Assembly (NCBI RefSeq): GCF_024703995.1
Contig: NZ_JAMXQV010000012.1
Coordinates: 248,001-312,000, forward strand
DNA length: 64,000 nt
Direction: 5' to 3'
Source: Amycolatopsis iheyensis
GTDB lineage: Bacteria > Actinomycetota > Actinomycetes > Mycobacteriales > Pseudonocardiaceae
The notes under the pieces: model-generated
The model's database searches: none
The model's input: only the letters and a program-made list of their open reading frames with translations
What the model was told of the DNA's origin: nothing
Made by a program: the position numbers and the translations under genes
Shown here: one piece after another, positions 50,201 to 58,161 of the stretch
Position numbering within the stretch: the stretch's first letter is position 1
How the letters are laid out: every line of letters starts with the position of its first letter

Positions 50201-52496
50201 GCACGCTCGAGTAGCAGGCCGTCAGCGGCGCCCGGGGCCGCAGGCCGCCGAGTGCGGCCCGGAACGCCGGCAGGACCGGCTCGACCGCGGCGGAATGTCC
50301 CGCCCCCGCAACGGAAATCCGGCGCGCCCACCGGCCGAGACCGTCCACTTGGGTCACCAGCGCCGTGATGTCCTCGGGCGGGCCCAGGACCGCGCACTGG
50401 GTCGGCGTCTCCTCCACCACGACCGTGACGGCCGGGAACCGCGCCCGCAGCTCGGCCGCGGACAGCTCGACCAGCGCCATCGCCTCGACGGGCAGGCCCG
50501 CGAGCAGCTTCGCCCGGCTGACGACGATGTCGAGCCCTTCGCCGGGGTCCAGCGCACCCGCGACGACGGCCGCGGCGACCTCACCCATCGAATGCCCGAG
50601 CACGGCGGCCGGCTCGACACCGTGCGCGCGCCACCACGCGGCCAGGGCGACCTGGGCGCCGAAGACCAGCGGCCGCGCCGTCGCCGGGTCGCCGAGGTCG
50701 GCCTGGCGTTGCCGCAGCGCGCCGCGCAGCGAAAACCCGGCCTTGGCCAGGAACAGCGGTTCCAGCGCGGCCACCGCGACCCGGAACTCCGGCTCGGCGC
50801 TCAGCAGCCGCCGGCCCATCGCGGGCCACTGCGAGCCGTACCCCGAGAAGACGAAGACCGGGCGCGGAGTTTCGCGCCCGGTCGTTCCCCGCACGACGTC
50901 CGCCGTGGCCCCGCCGCCCGCCACGGCCCGCAGGCCCGCGGTCAGGGCGGCACGCGACGACGTGACGACGGCGGCCCGCAGCGGCAGCTGCTCCCGGCGG
51001 CGGGCGAGCGTCGCGGCCAGGTCCCCCGGCGCGGTGCCCCGGCCCGGGCCGGCGAGCCAGCCGGCCAGCTCGCCGGCCCGGCGGCACAATGCCCGTTCCG
51101 AACGGGCCGACACCGTGAAGACCTGCGGCCGGCCGTTCCAGCGCGAACCCGGCGCCGCCGGCTCGAGGGGTTTCGGCCACTCCTCCAAGACGACGTGCGC
51201 GTGCGTGCCGCCGGCCCCGGACGCCGAGACGCCGGCCCGCGCGGTGCCGCCGTAGCGCGGCCAGCTCGCCGCTTTGTCCACAACGGACAGCCGGCCGCCG
51301 TCGGCGGTGAACCGCGGCGACGGCGGGATCCGGTCGTGCCAGAGCGCCAGCACCACCTTGAGCAGGCCGAGAATGCCCGCCGCGGCTTCGAGGTTCCCGA
51401 AGCCGGTCCGGGCGCAGCCGAGCAGCACCGGCCGCCGCGGGGCCCGGCCGCGGCCCAGCACGACGTCGAGGGCACGGGCTTCGAGCGGGTCGCCGTGCAC
51501 CTCGACGTAGTCCACAGTGGACGGCTCCGAGCTCGCGACGGCGTGCGCGTCGGCCAGCACCTGCTCTCGTGCGGCCGGTCCGGCAGCGCGGCCGTCCGAG
51601 CCGACCGCGCTGCCGCGCAGCACGGCGAGCACGCGGTCGCCGTCGCGGCGGGCGTCGGTGAGCCGCTTCAGCACCACGACCCCGCAGCCCTCGCCGGGTA
51701 CGCCTTCGGCCGGCGCGAGCAGGAGGTGGATCCCGGTGGCGAGCGCCAGGTCGGCCTCACCCGCCGCCAGAGCGCGGACCGCGTGGTGCACGGCGACCAG
51801 CGCCGCCGAGTCCGCGGTGTCCACGACCAGGCTCGGCCCGCGCAGGTCGAAGCGGTCCGACACGCGGTTGGCGATCATCGACGCGGCCTCGGCCGAGACG
51901 CCGGCGAACACTCCGGTGCGGCTGCCGCGCAGGGTGCCGGGGGCGATGCCGGCGTGTTCGAGCGCGGCCCAGGTCGTCTCGAGGACGATCCGCTGCCGCG
52001 GGTCCATCGCCGCGGCTTCGGCGGCGCCGATGCCGAAGAAGCCCGCGTCGAACCCGGCGACGTCGGCGAGGAACGCGCCCCGCCGCCCGGGTGCGAACCA
52101 CGCCCGCCGGTCGGCCGGTGGCGTGCCGAGCACGGTGGACCCGGCCAGCAGCGCGCGCCACAGCTCGTCCGGTGACTCGATGCCACCCGGCAGCCGGCAG
52201 CCGAGGCCGAGCACCGCGACCGGTTCGCCGGGCCGCGGCCGGGGCCGGGCGTCCGCCGCGGACCCGTCGGCGAGCGCGGTCGCCAGCGCCGCGATCGACG
52301 GGTACCGCCAGAGCAGGCCGAGGTCGGGTTCGTGCCCGAGCAGCTCCCCGAGCTCGGCGGCCACGGTCACGACGTCCCGCGACGACAGCCCGAGTTCGGC
52401 CGGCGGCACGCCCGAGTCGACGAGCTCCGGCGAGAGGCCGGCGAGCCCGGCGATCCGCTCGGTGAGCCAGCGGCGGAGCTCGCCGGGGTCGGTCAT
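47271..52496 (-). CDS. Type I polyketide synthase with degenerate catalytic sites
   Basis: 1741 residues from the ATG at 52496, overlapping the ligase stop (ATGA). Domains in order: N-terminal carrier (ELGLSSRDVV, about 38), ketosynthase (about 90-500), acyltransferase (about 550-840), dehydratase (about 895-1150), ketoreductase (about 1290-1480), carrier (ELGLDSLTAM, about 1540), thioesterase (about 1590-1735). The ketosynthase has Asp229 for the active Cys (VDTADSAAL), a shortened VEVHGDPLEA with His334, and Asn368 for the third residue (TGFGNLEAAAG). The dehydratase His is present (His924) but its Asp is Ala1035. The ketoreductase Tyr is Gln1417. The thioesterase Ser is Leu1640 (RRLAGGVLAYE). 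The acyltransferase GHSMGE (Ser636) is intact. An N-terminal carrier beside an acyl-AMP ligase recalls Pks13/FadD32, but most chemistry looks lost. Confidence 0.9.
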   Translation of the reverse strand: MTDPGELRRWLTERIAGLAGLSPELVDSGVPPAELGLSSRDVVTVAAELGELLGHEPDLGLLWRYPSIAALATALADGSAADARPRPRPGEPVAVLGLGCRLPGGIESPDELWRALLAGSTVLGTPPADRRAWFAPGRRGAFLADVAGFDAGFFGIGAAEAAAMDPRQRIVLETTWAALEHAGIAPGTLRGSRTGVFAGVSAEAASMIANRVSDRFDLRGPSLVVDTADSAALVAVHHAVRALAAGEADLALATGIHLLLAPAEGVPGEGCGVVVLKRLTDARRDGDRVLAVLRGSAVGSDGRAAGPAAREQVLADAHAVASSEPSTVDYVEVHGDPLEARALDVVLGRGRAPRRPVLLGCARTGFGNLEAAAGILGLLKVVLALWHDRIPPSPRFTADGGRLSVVDKAASWPRYGGTARAGVSASGAGGTHAHVVLEEWPKPLEPAAPGSRWNGRPQVFTVSARSERALCRRAGELAGWLAGPGRGTAPGDLAATLARRREQLPLRAAVVTSSRAALTAGLRAVAGGGATADVVRGTTGRETPRPVFVFSGYGSQWPAMGRRLLSAEPEFRVAVAALEPLFLAKAGFSLRGALRQRQADLGDPATARPLVFGAQVALAAWWRAHGVEPAAVLGHSMGEVAAAVVAGALDPGEGLDIVVSRAKLLAGLPVEAMALVELSAAELRARFPAVTVVVEETPTQCAVLGPPEDITALVTQVDGLGRWARRISVAGAGHSAAVEPVLPAFRAALGGLRPRAPLTACYSSVLDDPRAVPVFDADHWVTHLRRPVRFDRAVAAAVADGHRWFLEISPHPIALPAVERIAHAAGADVRTLATLSRRDGEENAYARSLAELHTAGHPAVLTRRYREAPVLDLPPPPWERHAFRPPRRTDGHPLLGTRVEVPDEDRHLWQATITPDEPAWLGEHRVRGVPVFPATGFLELFLAGARQLLGAERVRVDGLEVHRMLAITGETLLSTEIRADGAAVVRARAGAGWVRHATAWVSADTEPAPAALSEVDHLPADPGDPGYVLHPVRAARCVRALAAAGQLATGIGRVRLLGDPRRAVRFAATPAEVQLLAADGEVVADLADVRFQDPGRAPLAARAFGTGWVETPLRPVPPREPGSWLLLTDEHPVALGRAVALAVALAEAGDEALSLPRDDLDELPGFLAGRAVRGVVFLTGAPHAYHDPEDARELLRAVLDVVTRLGDGVRLHLVTQSSGEPGLVFLRGLVRVLAFDRPELRASLVDLDARSDVDSLVRELRSAAPEDEVRWRHDVRYAARLTRVPLVDGGATGPGAYVITGGFGTLGRATARRLAADGATRIVLCGRSAGVAGLSGVDVVVVAGDIAEPGVAERLVAAATADGLPLRGIVHAAGDGWRAKVLGARRLHEATADTPPDWWLLYSSSAALLGAPGRTAQATADAWLDAFAEWRRSRGLPAATVNWGPWAAGDPMPLAEGLDALPAVLASDRPSVGITRFDAGRVAAQFPELTRRPFFSAVLDDVPGPAATPHERLADILAGLLGCAPHEVTRDVPLIELGLDSLTAMRARTAAEREFGVTLPVPLLLRGASLADLAEYVTAPALQLRVLRPGTGTPLALFGDAGGYAPLLDRLGDVPCYGFAGPGTAARCAEVLRAAGVRRLAGGVLAYETARRLASLGEPVDVVVLLDPGPAPAAPYAGRVVLFHPRDTDPAPGWSTACADLHVEPVPGDHGTMLDPPHVDVLAGHLAAELAGHTTPGPTPV

Positions 52497-53869
52497 CGCA
52501 GGCCGTCCTCGGCGAGCAGGCCGGCGGCGAACCGGTCGCGGCACAGGCCTCGCGTGGGCGGCAGCCCGCCCGGCGGCAGCACGACGACCCGCCGGGGCGC
52601 GAGCCCGTGCCCGGCCGCCAGCGCGGCCCGCACCGCGCGTTCGACCTCGCCCCGGGGCGGCGGGACGACCCCCGTGGCCAGCTCGACGCCGAGCACGGCG
52701 CCGGCCGGGTCACCGGCCGCGAAGGCGATCGAGCGGCACACCGCCGGGTGCGCCCCGGTCGCCGTCGCTTCGAGATCGGTGGGGCGGTGGCCCGCGACCA
52801 GGTCCTCGCACCGGCCCGTCACCGTCAGCTCGCCGGACGCGGCCAGCACGCCGATGTCGCCGGTGCGCAGCCACCACCGCGGTTCGTCGTCGCCGGTGAT
52901 CAGGGCGCAGAACACACGCGCGGACTCCTCGGGCCGGTTCCAGTAGCCGCGCGCGACGTTCGGGCCGCTCACCCAGAGCTCGCCGGCCGTTCCCGCGGGC
53001 AGCCGCCGCCCGTCGGCGTCGACGATCGCGACCAGCTGCCCGGCGGGTTCGCCCGCCACGGCGACCAGGGCCGTCGCTTCGGCGAGGACGTGACACACCC
53101 GCGACGCGCCGACCGCGTCCCGCAGCCGGGCCAGGTCCGGGTCGGCGTCGCTCACCAAGGTGGCGGCGTCGGGCCAGTGGAGCCCGTCGGCCAGGACTCG
53201 CTGCCGGTCGACGAGCACCGCCGGACGTCCCGTGGTCACCGGCAGCGCGATCGTGAGCAACAGCCCCAGGGGATCATCCGGCGGCAGCCAGCTCACCACG
53301 GTCCGCTCCGGCAGCACGGTGGCCGCCTGGCGCGCATTGGCCACCACGTTCGCGTGCGTGACCATCACCCCGCCCGGGTACTGCAGAAAAGCCACGTCTT
53401 CGGCGGCCACCGGATCTTCGGTGAAATCCGGCGCGGCATCGACGATATCGACGGCCAGCACCCGGTGCCCGCACGTCTCCAAACCCGCGAGGAATCGCCG
53501 GGTGGCGGGCACGGTGTCCGCGGTGGCCAGCACGATCGACGGTTCCGCGTCGGCGAAGGCCGCCCGGCCGGGCCGCGGGATGGCGACCAGGCCGGCCCGG
53601 ATCGCGCCGAGGAACGCGACGACGTGCTCCGGCGACGGGGCGATGAGAATCGCGGCGCGCTGCCCGGGTGCGGTGACCTGGCGCAACGCCGCGGCGACTG
53701 CGGTGACCCGGCGGTCCAGCTCGCCCCAGGTCAGCGTGTCGCCCCCGAGCCGGCTCAGCGCCGGTTCGCCGGCCGCCGCCGCGGCGCGGGCGGTCAGCAG
53801 GGTCGAGAGCGTGGTGGCGCCGGCCCCGGCGGCGCGACCACCGAAAACCCGTTCAGAACTCGTGAGCAT
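52493..53869 (-). CDS. Fatty-acyl-AMP ligase-like protein lacking core motifs
   Basis: 458 residues from the ATG at 53869 (GAGGA 5 bases upstream), against about 580 for complete FAAL enzymes. ANL-family landmarks are visible: TLTWGELDRRVTAVAAALR, VVSWLPPDDPLGLLLTIALP, GELWVSGPNVARGYWNRPE and WLRTGDIGVL. The nucleotide-binding A3 loop is missing: FLQYPGGVMVTHAN runs directly where family members have FLQY-TSGSTxxPK-GVMVTHAN. The A5 Tyr-Gly is HV (CHVLAEATAL) and the C-terminal catalytic Lys region reads LPPTRGLCRDR. A functional adenylating enzyme is therefore doubtful. It overlaps the PKS gene by 4 bases and would otherwise load its N-terminal carrier. Confidence 0.88.
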   Translation of the reverse strand: MLTSSERVFGGRAAGAGATTLSTLLTARAAAAAGEPALSRLGGDTLTWGELDRRVTAVAAALRQVTAPGQRAAILIAPSPEHVVAFLGAIRAGLVAIPRPGRAAFADAEPSIVLATADTVPATRRFLAGLETCGHRVLAVDIVDAAPDFTEDPVAAEDVAFLQYPGGVMVTHANVVANARQAATVLPERTVVSWLPPDDPLGLLLTIALPVTTGRPAVLVDRQRVLADGLHWPDAATLVSDADPDLARLRDAVGASRVCHVLAEATALVAVAGEPAGQLVAIVDADGRRLPAGTAGELWVSGPNVARGYWNRPEESARVFCALITGDDEPRWWLRTGDIGVLAASGELTVTGRCEDLVAGHRPTDLEATATGAHPAVCRSIAFAAGDPAGAVLGVELATGVVPPPRGEVERAVRAALAAGHGLAPRRVVVLPPGGLPPTRGLCRDRFAAGLLAEDGLR

Positions 53870-53907
53870 GGATTCCTCGCGCATTTCTCGCGGCGGACCG
53901 GTGATTC

Positions 53908-53937
53908 ACCGTATTTCCCGCGTTGAATCCCTGTCAA
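53908..53937 (-). promoter_or_regulatory. Promoter of the ligase-PKS operon
   Basis: On the minus strand TTGACA (53937 to 53932), 18-base spacer, TACGGT (53913 to 53908). It lies about 40 bases before the ligase start and in the 144-base gap after the mce operon, so the ligase-PKS pair can be transcribed alone. Confidence 0.55.
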
Positions 53938-54013
53938 CGAATCGGGAATGCCCGGAAATACTTTGTCATTCACTTCACTGCGCGACGGGCAACGCCTGTT
54001 GTCAACGTGACAA

Positions 54014-54598
54014 TCACGCGGCGGACATCCCGGTGACCCGCCACTTCCCGGCCACGCGTTCGGCCGTGACGCTCAGCTGGGCGGCACCCGTGCTGTGCTG
54101 CCCGTCGCCGCGGGTGCCGGTCTGGTCGAGGAACACCAGCAGGGCCGCGCGGTCGCCGTCGAGCAGCTTCACCCCGGCCGCGACCGCGGTCGAGGTGACC
54201 ACGAGCTGCTGGTCGGCGGCCAGCTTCCGGACCTCGCCGAAGAGCTGGTCGTACTGCGCGAGGGCGGGCCCGGAGAGGAGGTCCTTCGCCGCCCGTTCGT
54301 TCTTGGCCGGGTCGTCGTAGCGGTAGGAGAACAGCGTGCCGAGCGCGGCGCTGATCTGCTTCCCCGCGTCCGCGGTGCCCGCGACGTCGGACAACGCGGT
54401 GTTGTGCGCGACGACGGCGTTCGTGTTCCGCGTCTCGAGCGTGCCCCAGCCGGCGAGCCCGGCCATCAGGACGGCGATCGCGACGAGCACCCACGGCACC
54501 CGGCGCCGGGACGCCACGACCGGTGTTTCGGGCTCCGGCGCCGGATCGTGGTGGCGGCCCGCGACCTTCACCGCGCGTTTCTTCGTGGGCACGGTCAT
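54014..54598 (-). CDS. Mce-associated membrane protein 2
   Basis: 194 residues from the ATG at 54598, overlapping the previous stop by 4 bases. Basic cytoplasmic start, one membrane helix (VPWVLVAIAVLMAGLAGWGTL), then an outside SnoaL/NTF2-like region (ISAALGTLFSYRYDDPAKNERAAKDLL ... VAGKWRVTGMSAA). This is the layout of Mam/Mas proteins that stabilise Mce complexes. Last gene of the mce operon. Confidence 0.88.
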   Translation of the reverse strand: MTVPTKKRAVKVAGRHHDPAPEPETPVVASRRRVPWVLVAIAVLMAGLAGWGTLETRNTNAVVAHNTALSDVAGTADAGKQISAALGTLFSYRYDDPAKNERAAKDLLSGPALAQYDQLFGEVRKLAADQQLVVTSTAVAAGVKLLDGDRAALLVFLDQTGTRGDGQHSTGAAQLSVTAERVAGKWRVTGMSAA

Positions 54599-55092
54599 GG
54601 CGCCTCCCCCGTCGGGACCTGACCGAGCCCGGTGACGCGCCAGCCGTCGGGCCCGCGGGTCAGGTCGGCCTGGAACCGGTTGCGTTTCGTCACGGCGTCG
54701 CCGCCTTCGGGCGTCACCACCAGCTCGACGGACGCGATCAGCTTCGCCGTCCCCGCGCCGGTGTCCACTTCGGTCACCGCGGCGTCGGTCACCTTGCCGG
54801 TGGTCACGGTCTTCGCCTGCGCGATCCGGTCGAGGCTCCCCTGACGATCGGCCGCCAGCTCGTCGTGCAACGCGCCACCCGAAAGCTCCAGCCAGTGCTG
54901 GTACCCCGGCGCGGCCCGGCGGTAGTCCAAAGTGGTCAGTCCGGCGACCGCGGTGCGGCCCGCCGCGAGCGCGTCCTCGCGGACGACCGCACGCGCGACG
55001 CCGTCGTCGTGCGCCGCCTGCCACCAGGTGAACCCGGACCACCCGGCCGCCGCGGTCGCCACGACCACGGCCAGCCACGCGAAGATCTTCAC
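54595..55092 (-). CDS. Mce-associated membrane protein 1
   Basis: 165 residues from a GTG overlapping the mceF stop (GTGA). N-terminal membrane helix (FAWLAVVVATAAAGWSGFTWW) and a compact outside domain (AGRTAVAGLTTLDYRRAAPGYQHWLELSGG ... GPDGWRVTGLGQVP) of the same type as the next gene. Mce-associated proteins accompany mceF in actinobacteria and support the importer. It is shorter than its neighbour but similar in pattern. Confidence 0.87.
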   Translation of the reverse strand: MKIFAWLAVVVATAAAGWSGFTWWQAAHDDGVARAVVREDALAAGRTAVAGLTTLDYRRAAPGYQHWLELSGGALHDELAADRQGSLDRIAQAKTVTTGKVTDAAVTEVDTGAGTAKLIASVELVVTPEGGDAVTKRNRFQADLTRGPDGWRVTGLGQVPTGEAP

Positions 55093-56195
55093 GGCCGTCC
55101 TCCCGGTGCGTTCTGCGAACCCCGCACGTTCGTCGGGTCGCCCTTCGGCAGCGCGCAGCGCGCGGCCGTGTTCAGCGGACGCGTCGAGGTGTCGAGCCCG
55201 TTGTGGTACGGCGTCGCGTACCCGGAGGTGCACGGCGGCGGGTCGAAGAACGTCAGCGACAGTCCGAAGTGGGCACCGTCCGGCCGCACCACCGCGCTGC
55301 CCGCGGCGACCGCCTCCGGCGCGGTGATCAGCAGCTGCCGCAGCCCGCTTTGCCGTGCTTCGAGGACGTCCGCGGTGGTCAGCAGGTTGGCCAGCAGCAC
55401 ACCCAGCTGCGGCCCGGAGTCCCGGATCAGCGCGCCGACCTCGTTCGCCGCCGCGGGCACGGCCGGGATGAGCGTGCGCAGGTCGCCGTCGGCCTGCTTC
55501 AGCGTCGACGCGAGCAGCTTGGCGTTGGCGCCGAACTCGCGGATCGCGCCGGCCTGCTGGACCTGGGTGTCGAGCACCGTGTGCGCGTCGGTGACGAACC
55601 GGGTCAGCGGCGCGACGTGCGCGCTCGCCGCCTGGACGAACTCGATGCCGCGGCCGACGAGCTGGTCGAGCGCCGGGCCGGCGTCGGACGTCGCGTTGTA
55701 GAGCTCGTCGACCACCGTCCGCAGCGCGGGTTTGGGCACCGACGCGGCGAAGGAGTCCACTGTCGACAAAACGACGTCGACCGGCAGCGGGATCTTGGTG
55801 TCGGCCTGCGTGATCACCGAACCGTCGTGCAGCTTCTCCCCGCCGTCGGTGCGCGGCCGCAGGTCGACGTACTGCTCGCCGACGGCGGACCGGTCGGCGA
55901 CGACGGCTTCGGTGTCGGCCGGGACCGGCGTGGTGCCGGAGTCGATCTCGAGGTCGGCTTCCATCCCGGCGGGGGTCAGCCGCAGCTCGCCGACGCGGCC
56001 GATCGGCACGCCGCGGTAGGTGACCTCGGCGTTGGTGAAGATGCCGCCACCGGTCGGGAACTGCGCTTTCACGGTGTAGCCGCGGTCGAAGAACACCTTG
56101 TCGAGGCCGGCGTAGGTGGCCCCGACGTAGGCGACGCCGACCACGGCGATGACGACGAAGATCGTCACCTGGACACGCACGAACCGGGTCAGCAT
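55089..56195 (-). CDS. mceF: MceF lipid-transport protein
   Basis: 368 residues. N-terminal membrane helix (VQVTIFVVIAVVGVAYVGATYAGL), MlaD/MCE domain (about 40-115: YTVKAQFPTGGGIFTNAEVTYRG ... VVADRSAVGEQYVDLRP), and a long helical region (about 120-330) that forms the tunnel in Mce complexes, ending Pro/Asn-rich. It starts one base after the mceE stop region (TGATG). Position after the lipoprotein MceE and before the Mce-associated genes fits MceF. Confidence 0.93.
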   Translation of the reverse strand: MLTRFVRVQVTIFVVIAVVGVAYVGATYAGLDKVFFDRGYTVKAQFPTGGGIFTNAEVTYRGVPIGRVGELRLTPAGMEADLEIDSGTTPVPADTEAVVADRSAVGEQYVDLRPRTDGGEKLHDGSVITQADTKIPLPVDVVLSTVDSFAASVPKPALRTVVDELYNATSDAGPALDQLVGRGIEFVQAASAHVAPLTRFVTDAHTVLDTQVQQAGAIREFGANAKLLASTLKQADGDLRTLIPAVPAAANEVGALIRDSGPQLGVLLANLLTTADVLEARQSGLRQLLITAPEAVAAGSAVVRPDGAHFGLSLTFFDPPPCTSGYATPYHNGLDTSTRPLNTAARCALPKGDPTNVRGSQNAPGGRP

Positions 56196-57166
56196 CAGTG
56201 GCCCACCTTGAGGAACCCGTTGAGGTAGTCGCCGCGGATGGTGTCGAGCGCGGCGTCCGGGAACGGGAAGGTGAAGATCATCTCCATCGCCTTCGGCAGC
56301 TTGTCGCCGGAGTCGGCCAGCCGCCGCAGCAGCGGTTCGAGGGCCTTCAGGTCGGCGACGAGGTCGTCCTTGCTGCGGTTCACGGTGTCGACCGCGACCG
56401 ACGTCAGGCCGTCGAGCGACTTGAGCATCCCGACCAGCGCTTCCTTCTGCTGGTTGAGGACGCTGATGCCGGGCGTCAGTCCGTTGAGCGTCGTGGTGAT
56501 CTGGTCGGTGTGCGCGTTCAAGGTCTGCGCCAGCTTGTTGACGCTCTCGATCGCGCGGGTGATCTCGGTGCGGTGCTCGTCGAGCCCCTTCACGAAAGCG
56601 TCCAAACTGGACAGCAAGCTGCGCGCCGCGGTCTCGCGGCCGCCGAGGGCTTCGTTGAGCTGGTGGCTGATGTTCTGCACCTGCGCGACGCCACCGCCGT
56701 TGAGCAGCAACGACAACGCGCCGAAGACCTCTTCGATCTCGGGCGTCAGCGTGGACCGGTCCAGGGGGATGTTCGCGCCGTCGAGGAGCCGGCCGGACGG
56801 CGTCGCGTCGTCGGGTGGGGCCAGCTCGACGAACTTCTCGCCGAGGATGCTCGCCTGCCGCAGCCGGGCGACGGCGTTGCCCGGCAGGTCGACGTCGCCG
56901 TTGACCAGCAGGTCGACGAGCGCGCTGCGGCCGTCCGGCGCGAGTTCGACCTTGACGACCTGCCCGACCGGGACGTCGTTGACCTTGACCCCGGACTGCG
57001 GCACCAGGTCGAGGACGTTGGTGAAGCTCGCGGTGACGTGGATGGGGTGGTCGCCGAGCGAAGCGCCGCCGGGCAGCGGGATGTCGTAGACGCTGACCCC
57101 GCGCCCGCAGCCGGTGGTGACCAGCGCGAGCGTCACGACCGCGGCCAGCTTGACCAGGGACTTCAT
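56195..57166 (-). CDS. mceE: MceE lipid-transport lipoprotein
   Basis: 323 residues from the ATG at 57166, overlapping the mceD stop by 4 bases. Signal peptide MKSLVKLAAVVTLALVTTGC with the probable lipidated Cys20, as in the LprK/MceE class. MCE domain about 38-118 (HVTASFTNVLDLVPQSGVKVNDV, ASILGEKFVELAPP), then helices (DALEALSLLLNGGGVAQVQNISHQLNEAL-like) to about 300. The only lipoprotein of the six Mce subunits, as expected. Confidence 0.93.
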   Translation of the reverse strand: MKSLVKLAAVVTLALVTTGCGRGVSVYDIPLPGGASLGDHPIHVTASFTNVLDLVPQSGVKVNDVPVGQVVKVELAPDGRSALVDLLVNGDVDLPGNAVARLRQASILGEKFVELAPPDDATPSGRLLDGANIPLDRSTLTPEIEEVFGALSLLLNGGGVAQVQNISHQLNEALGGRETAARSLLSSLDAFVKGLDEHRTEITRAIESVNKLAQTLNAHTDQITTTLNGLTPGISVLNQQKEALVGMLKSLDGLTSVAVDTVNRSKDDLVADLKALEPLLRRLADSGDKLPKAMEMIFTFPFPDAALDTIRGDYLNGFLKVGH

Positions 57167-58161
57167 TTCGGCTCCGGGAACTCGAGGAGGTTGCCGCGGC
57201 CGTCGATGGTCCCGTTCGCCCGGTCGTAGGCGCCCAGCAGGTTCGTCAGCGCGTTCGGGGCGGCTTGGAGGGCTTCGGAGAGGGAGTCCTTCTGGTTCAC
57301 CAGCACCTTGGTGACGTCGGCCAGCTTGTCCACATCGGACTGGACCTTGCCGCGGTTGTCCTTGATGAACCCCTGCACGACGGTCAGGGCCTGGGTCAGC
57401 TCGGTCAGCGCGCCGGAGAACTGGTCGCGCTGGTCGGCCAGGACCTTGCTGAGCGAGGCGATCTGCGAGATGGCCTGCTTGACCTGCCCGTCGTTGGCGG
57501 CGAGCATCGCGGTGAACTTGCTGATGTTGTCGACGGAGCCGAACAGGTCGTCCTTCGAGTCGCTCGCGGCGCGGGCGAACTCGCCGAGGTTCTTGATCGC
57601 CGTGCCGATGGTCTGCCCGTTGCCGTCGAGGTACTCCGCCGACTTGGTCAGCACCTCGCTGACCGCGCCGTCCTTGTTGGCGCCCTGCGGGCCGAGCGCG
57701 GTCATCAGCTGGTTCAGGCTGTGCAGCAGGTCGTCGACCTCGACCGGGGTCGCCGTGCGCTCGCGCGGGATCGACGCGCCGTCGGCCAGCTGCGGCCCGC
57801 CGCGGTAGACGGGCGTGATCTGCACGTACCGGTCGGCGACCAGGCTCGGCGTGATGACGACGGCCCCGGCGTCGGCCGGGAGTTGCACGTCCGGCTTCAA
57901 GGTCATGGTCACCTTGACGTCGGTGCCGTTCGGCTCCACTTTGGCCACCGACCCGATCGCGACGCCGAGGACGCGCACGTCGGAGTTCGGGTAGATGCCG
58001 ACGGCGGCGGCGAAGTACGCGGTCAACGTCCGCTCGGCGGGCGCGGTGACCACGGGCCACCCGGCCGAGACGACGAGCGCGAGCACCACCCCGAGGGTCA
58101 GGGCCCGCAGGCGGGTCCGCCGCCGCGCCCGGGCCCCCAGGTCGATGAGCTGGTGCGCCAT
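57163..58161 (-). CDS. mceD: MceD lipid-transport protein
   Basis: 332 residues from the ATG at 58161; the open frame extends upstream but only within mceC. Membrane helix (LRALTLGVVLALVVSAGWPVV), MCE domain (about 45-125: TLTAYFAAAVGIYPNSDVRVLGVAIG, PSLVADRYVQITPVY), and a long helical region with many Gln/Asp. It follows mceC with a 1-base TGATG overlap. Confidence 0.92.
   Translation of the reverse strand: MAHQLIDLGARARRRTRLRALTLGVVLALVVSAGWPVVTAPAERTLTAYFAAAVGIYPNSDVRVLGVAIGSVAKVEPNGTDVKVTMTLKPDVQLPADAGAVVITPSLVADRYVQITPVYRGGPQLADGASIPRERTATPVEVDDLLHSLNQLMTALGPQGANKDGAVSEVLTKSAEYLDGNGQTIGTAIKNLGEFARAASDSKDDLFGSVDNISKFTAMLAANDGQVKQAISQIASLSKVLADQRDQFSGALTELTQALTVVQGFIKDNRGKVQSDVDKLADVTKVLVNQKDSLSEALQAAPNALTNLLGAYDRANGTIDGRGNLLEFPEPK

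Noticed and set aside
48861..52175. Open frame of 1104 codons on the plus strand, antisense to the PKS gene
   Set aside because: Long antisense frames are common in GC-rich genes with strong third-position bias; composition is Arg/Gly/Ala-rich without domains, and the minus-strand PKS is clearly real.
47271..53869. A complete secondary-metabolite gene cluster
   Set aside because: Only one PKS and one ligase, both with lost catalytic residues, and no tailoring, transport or resistance genes that fit.
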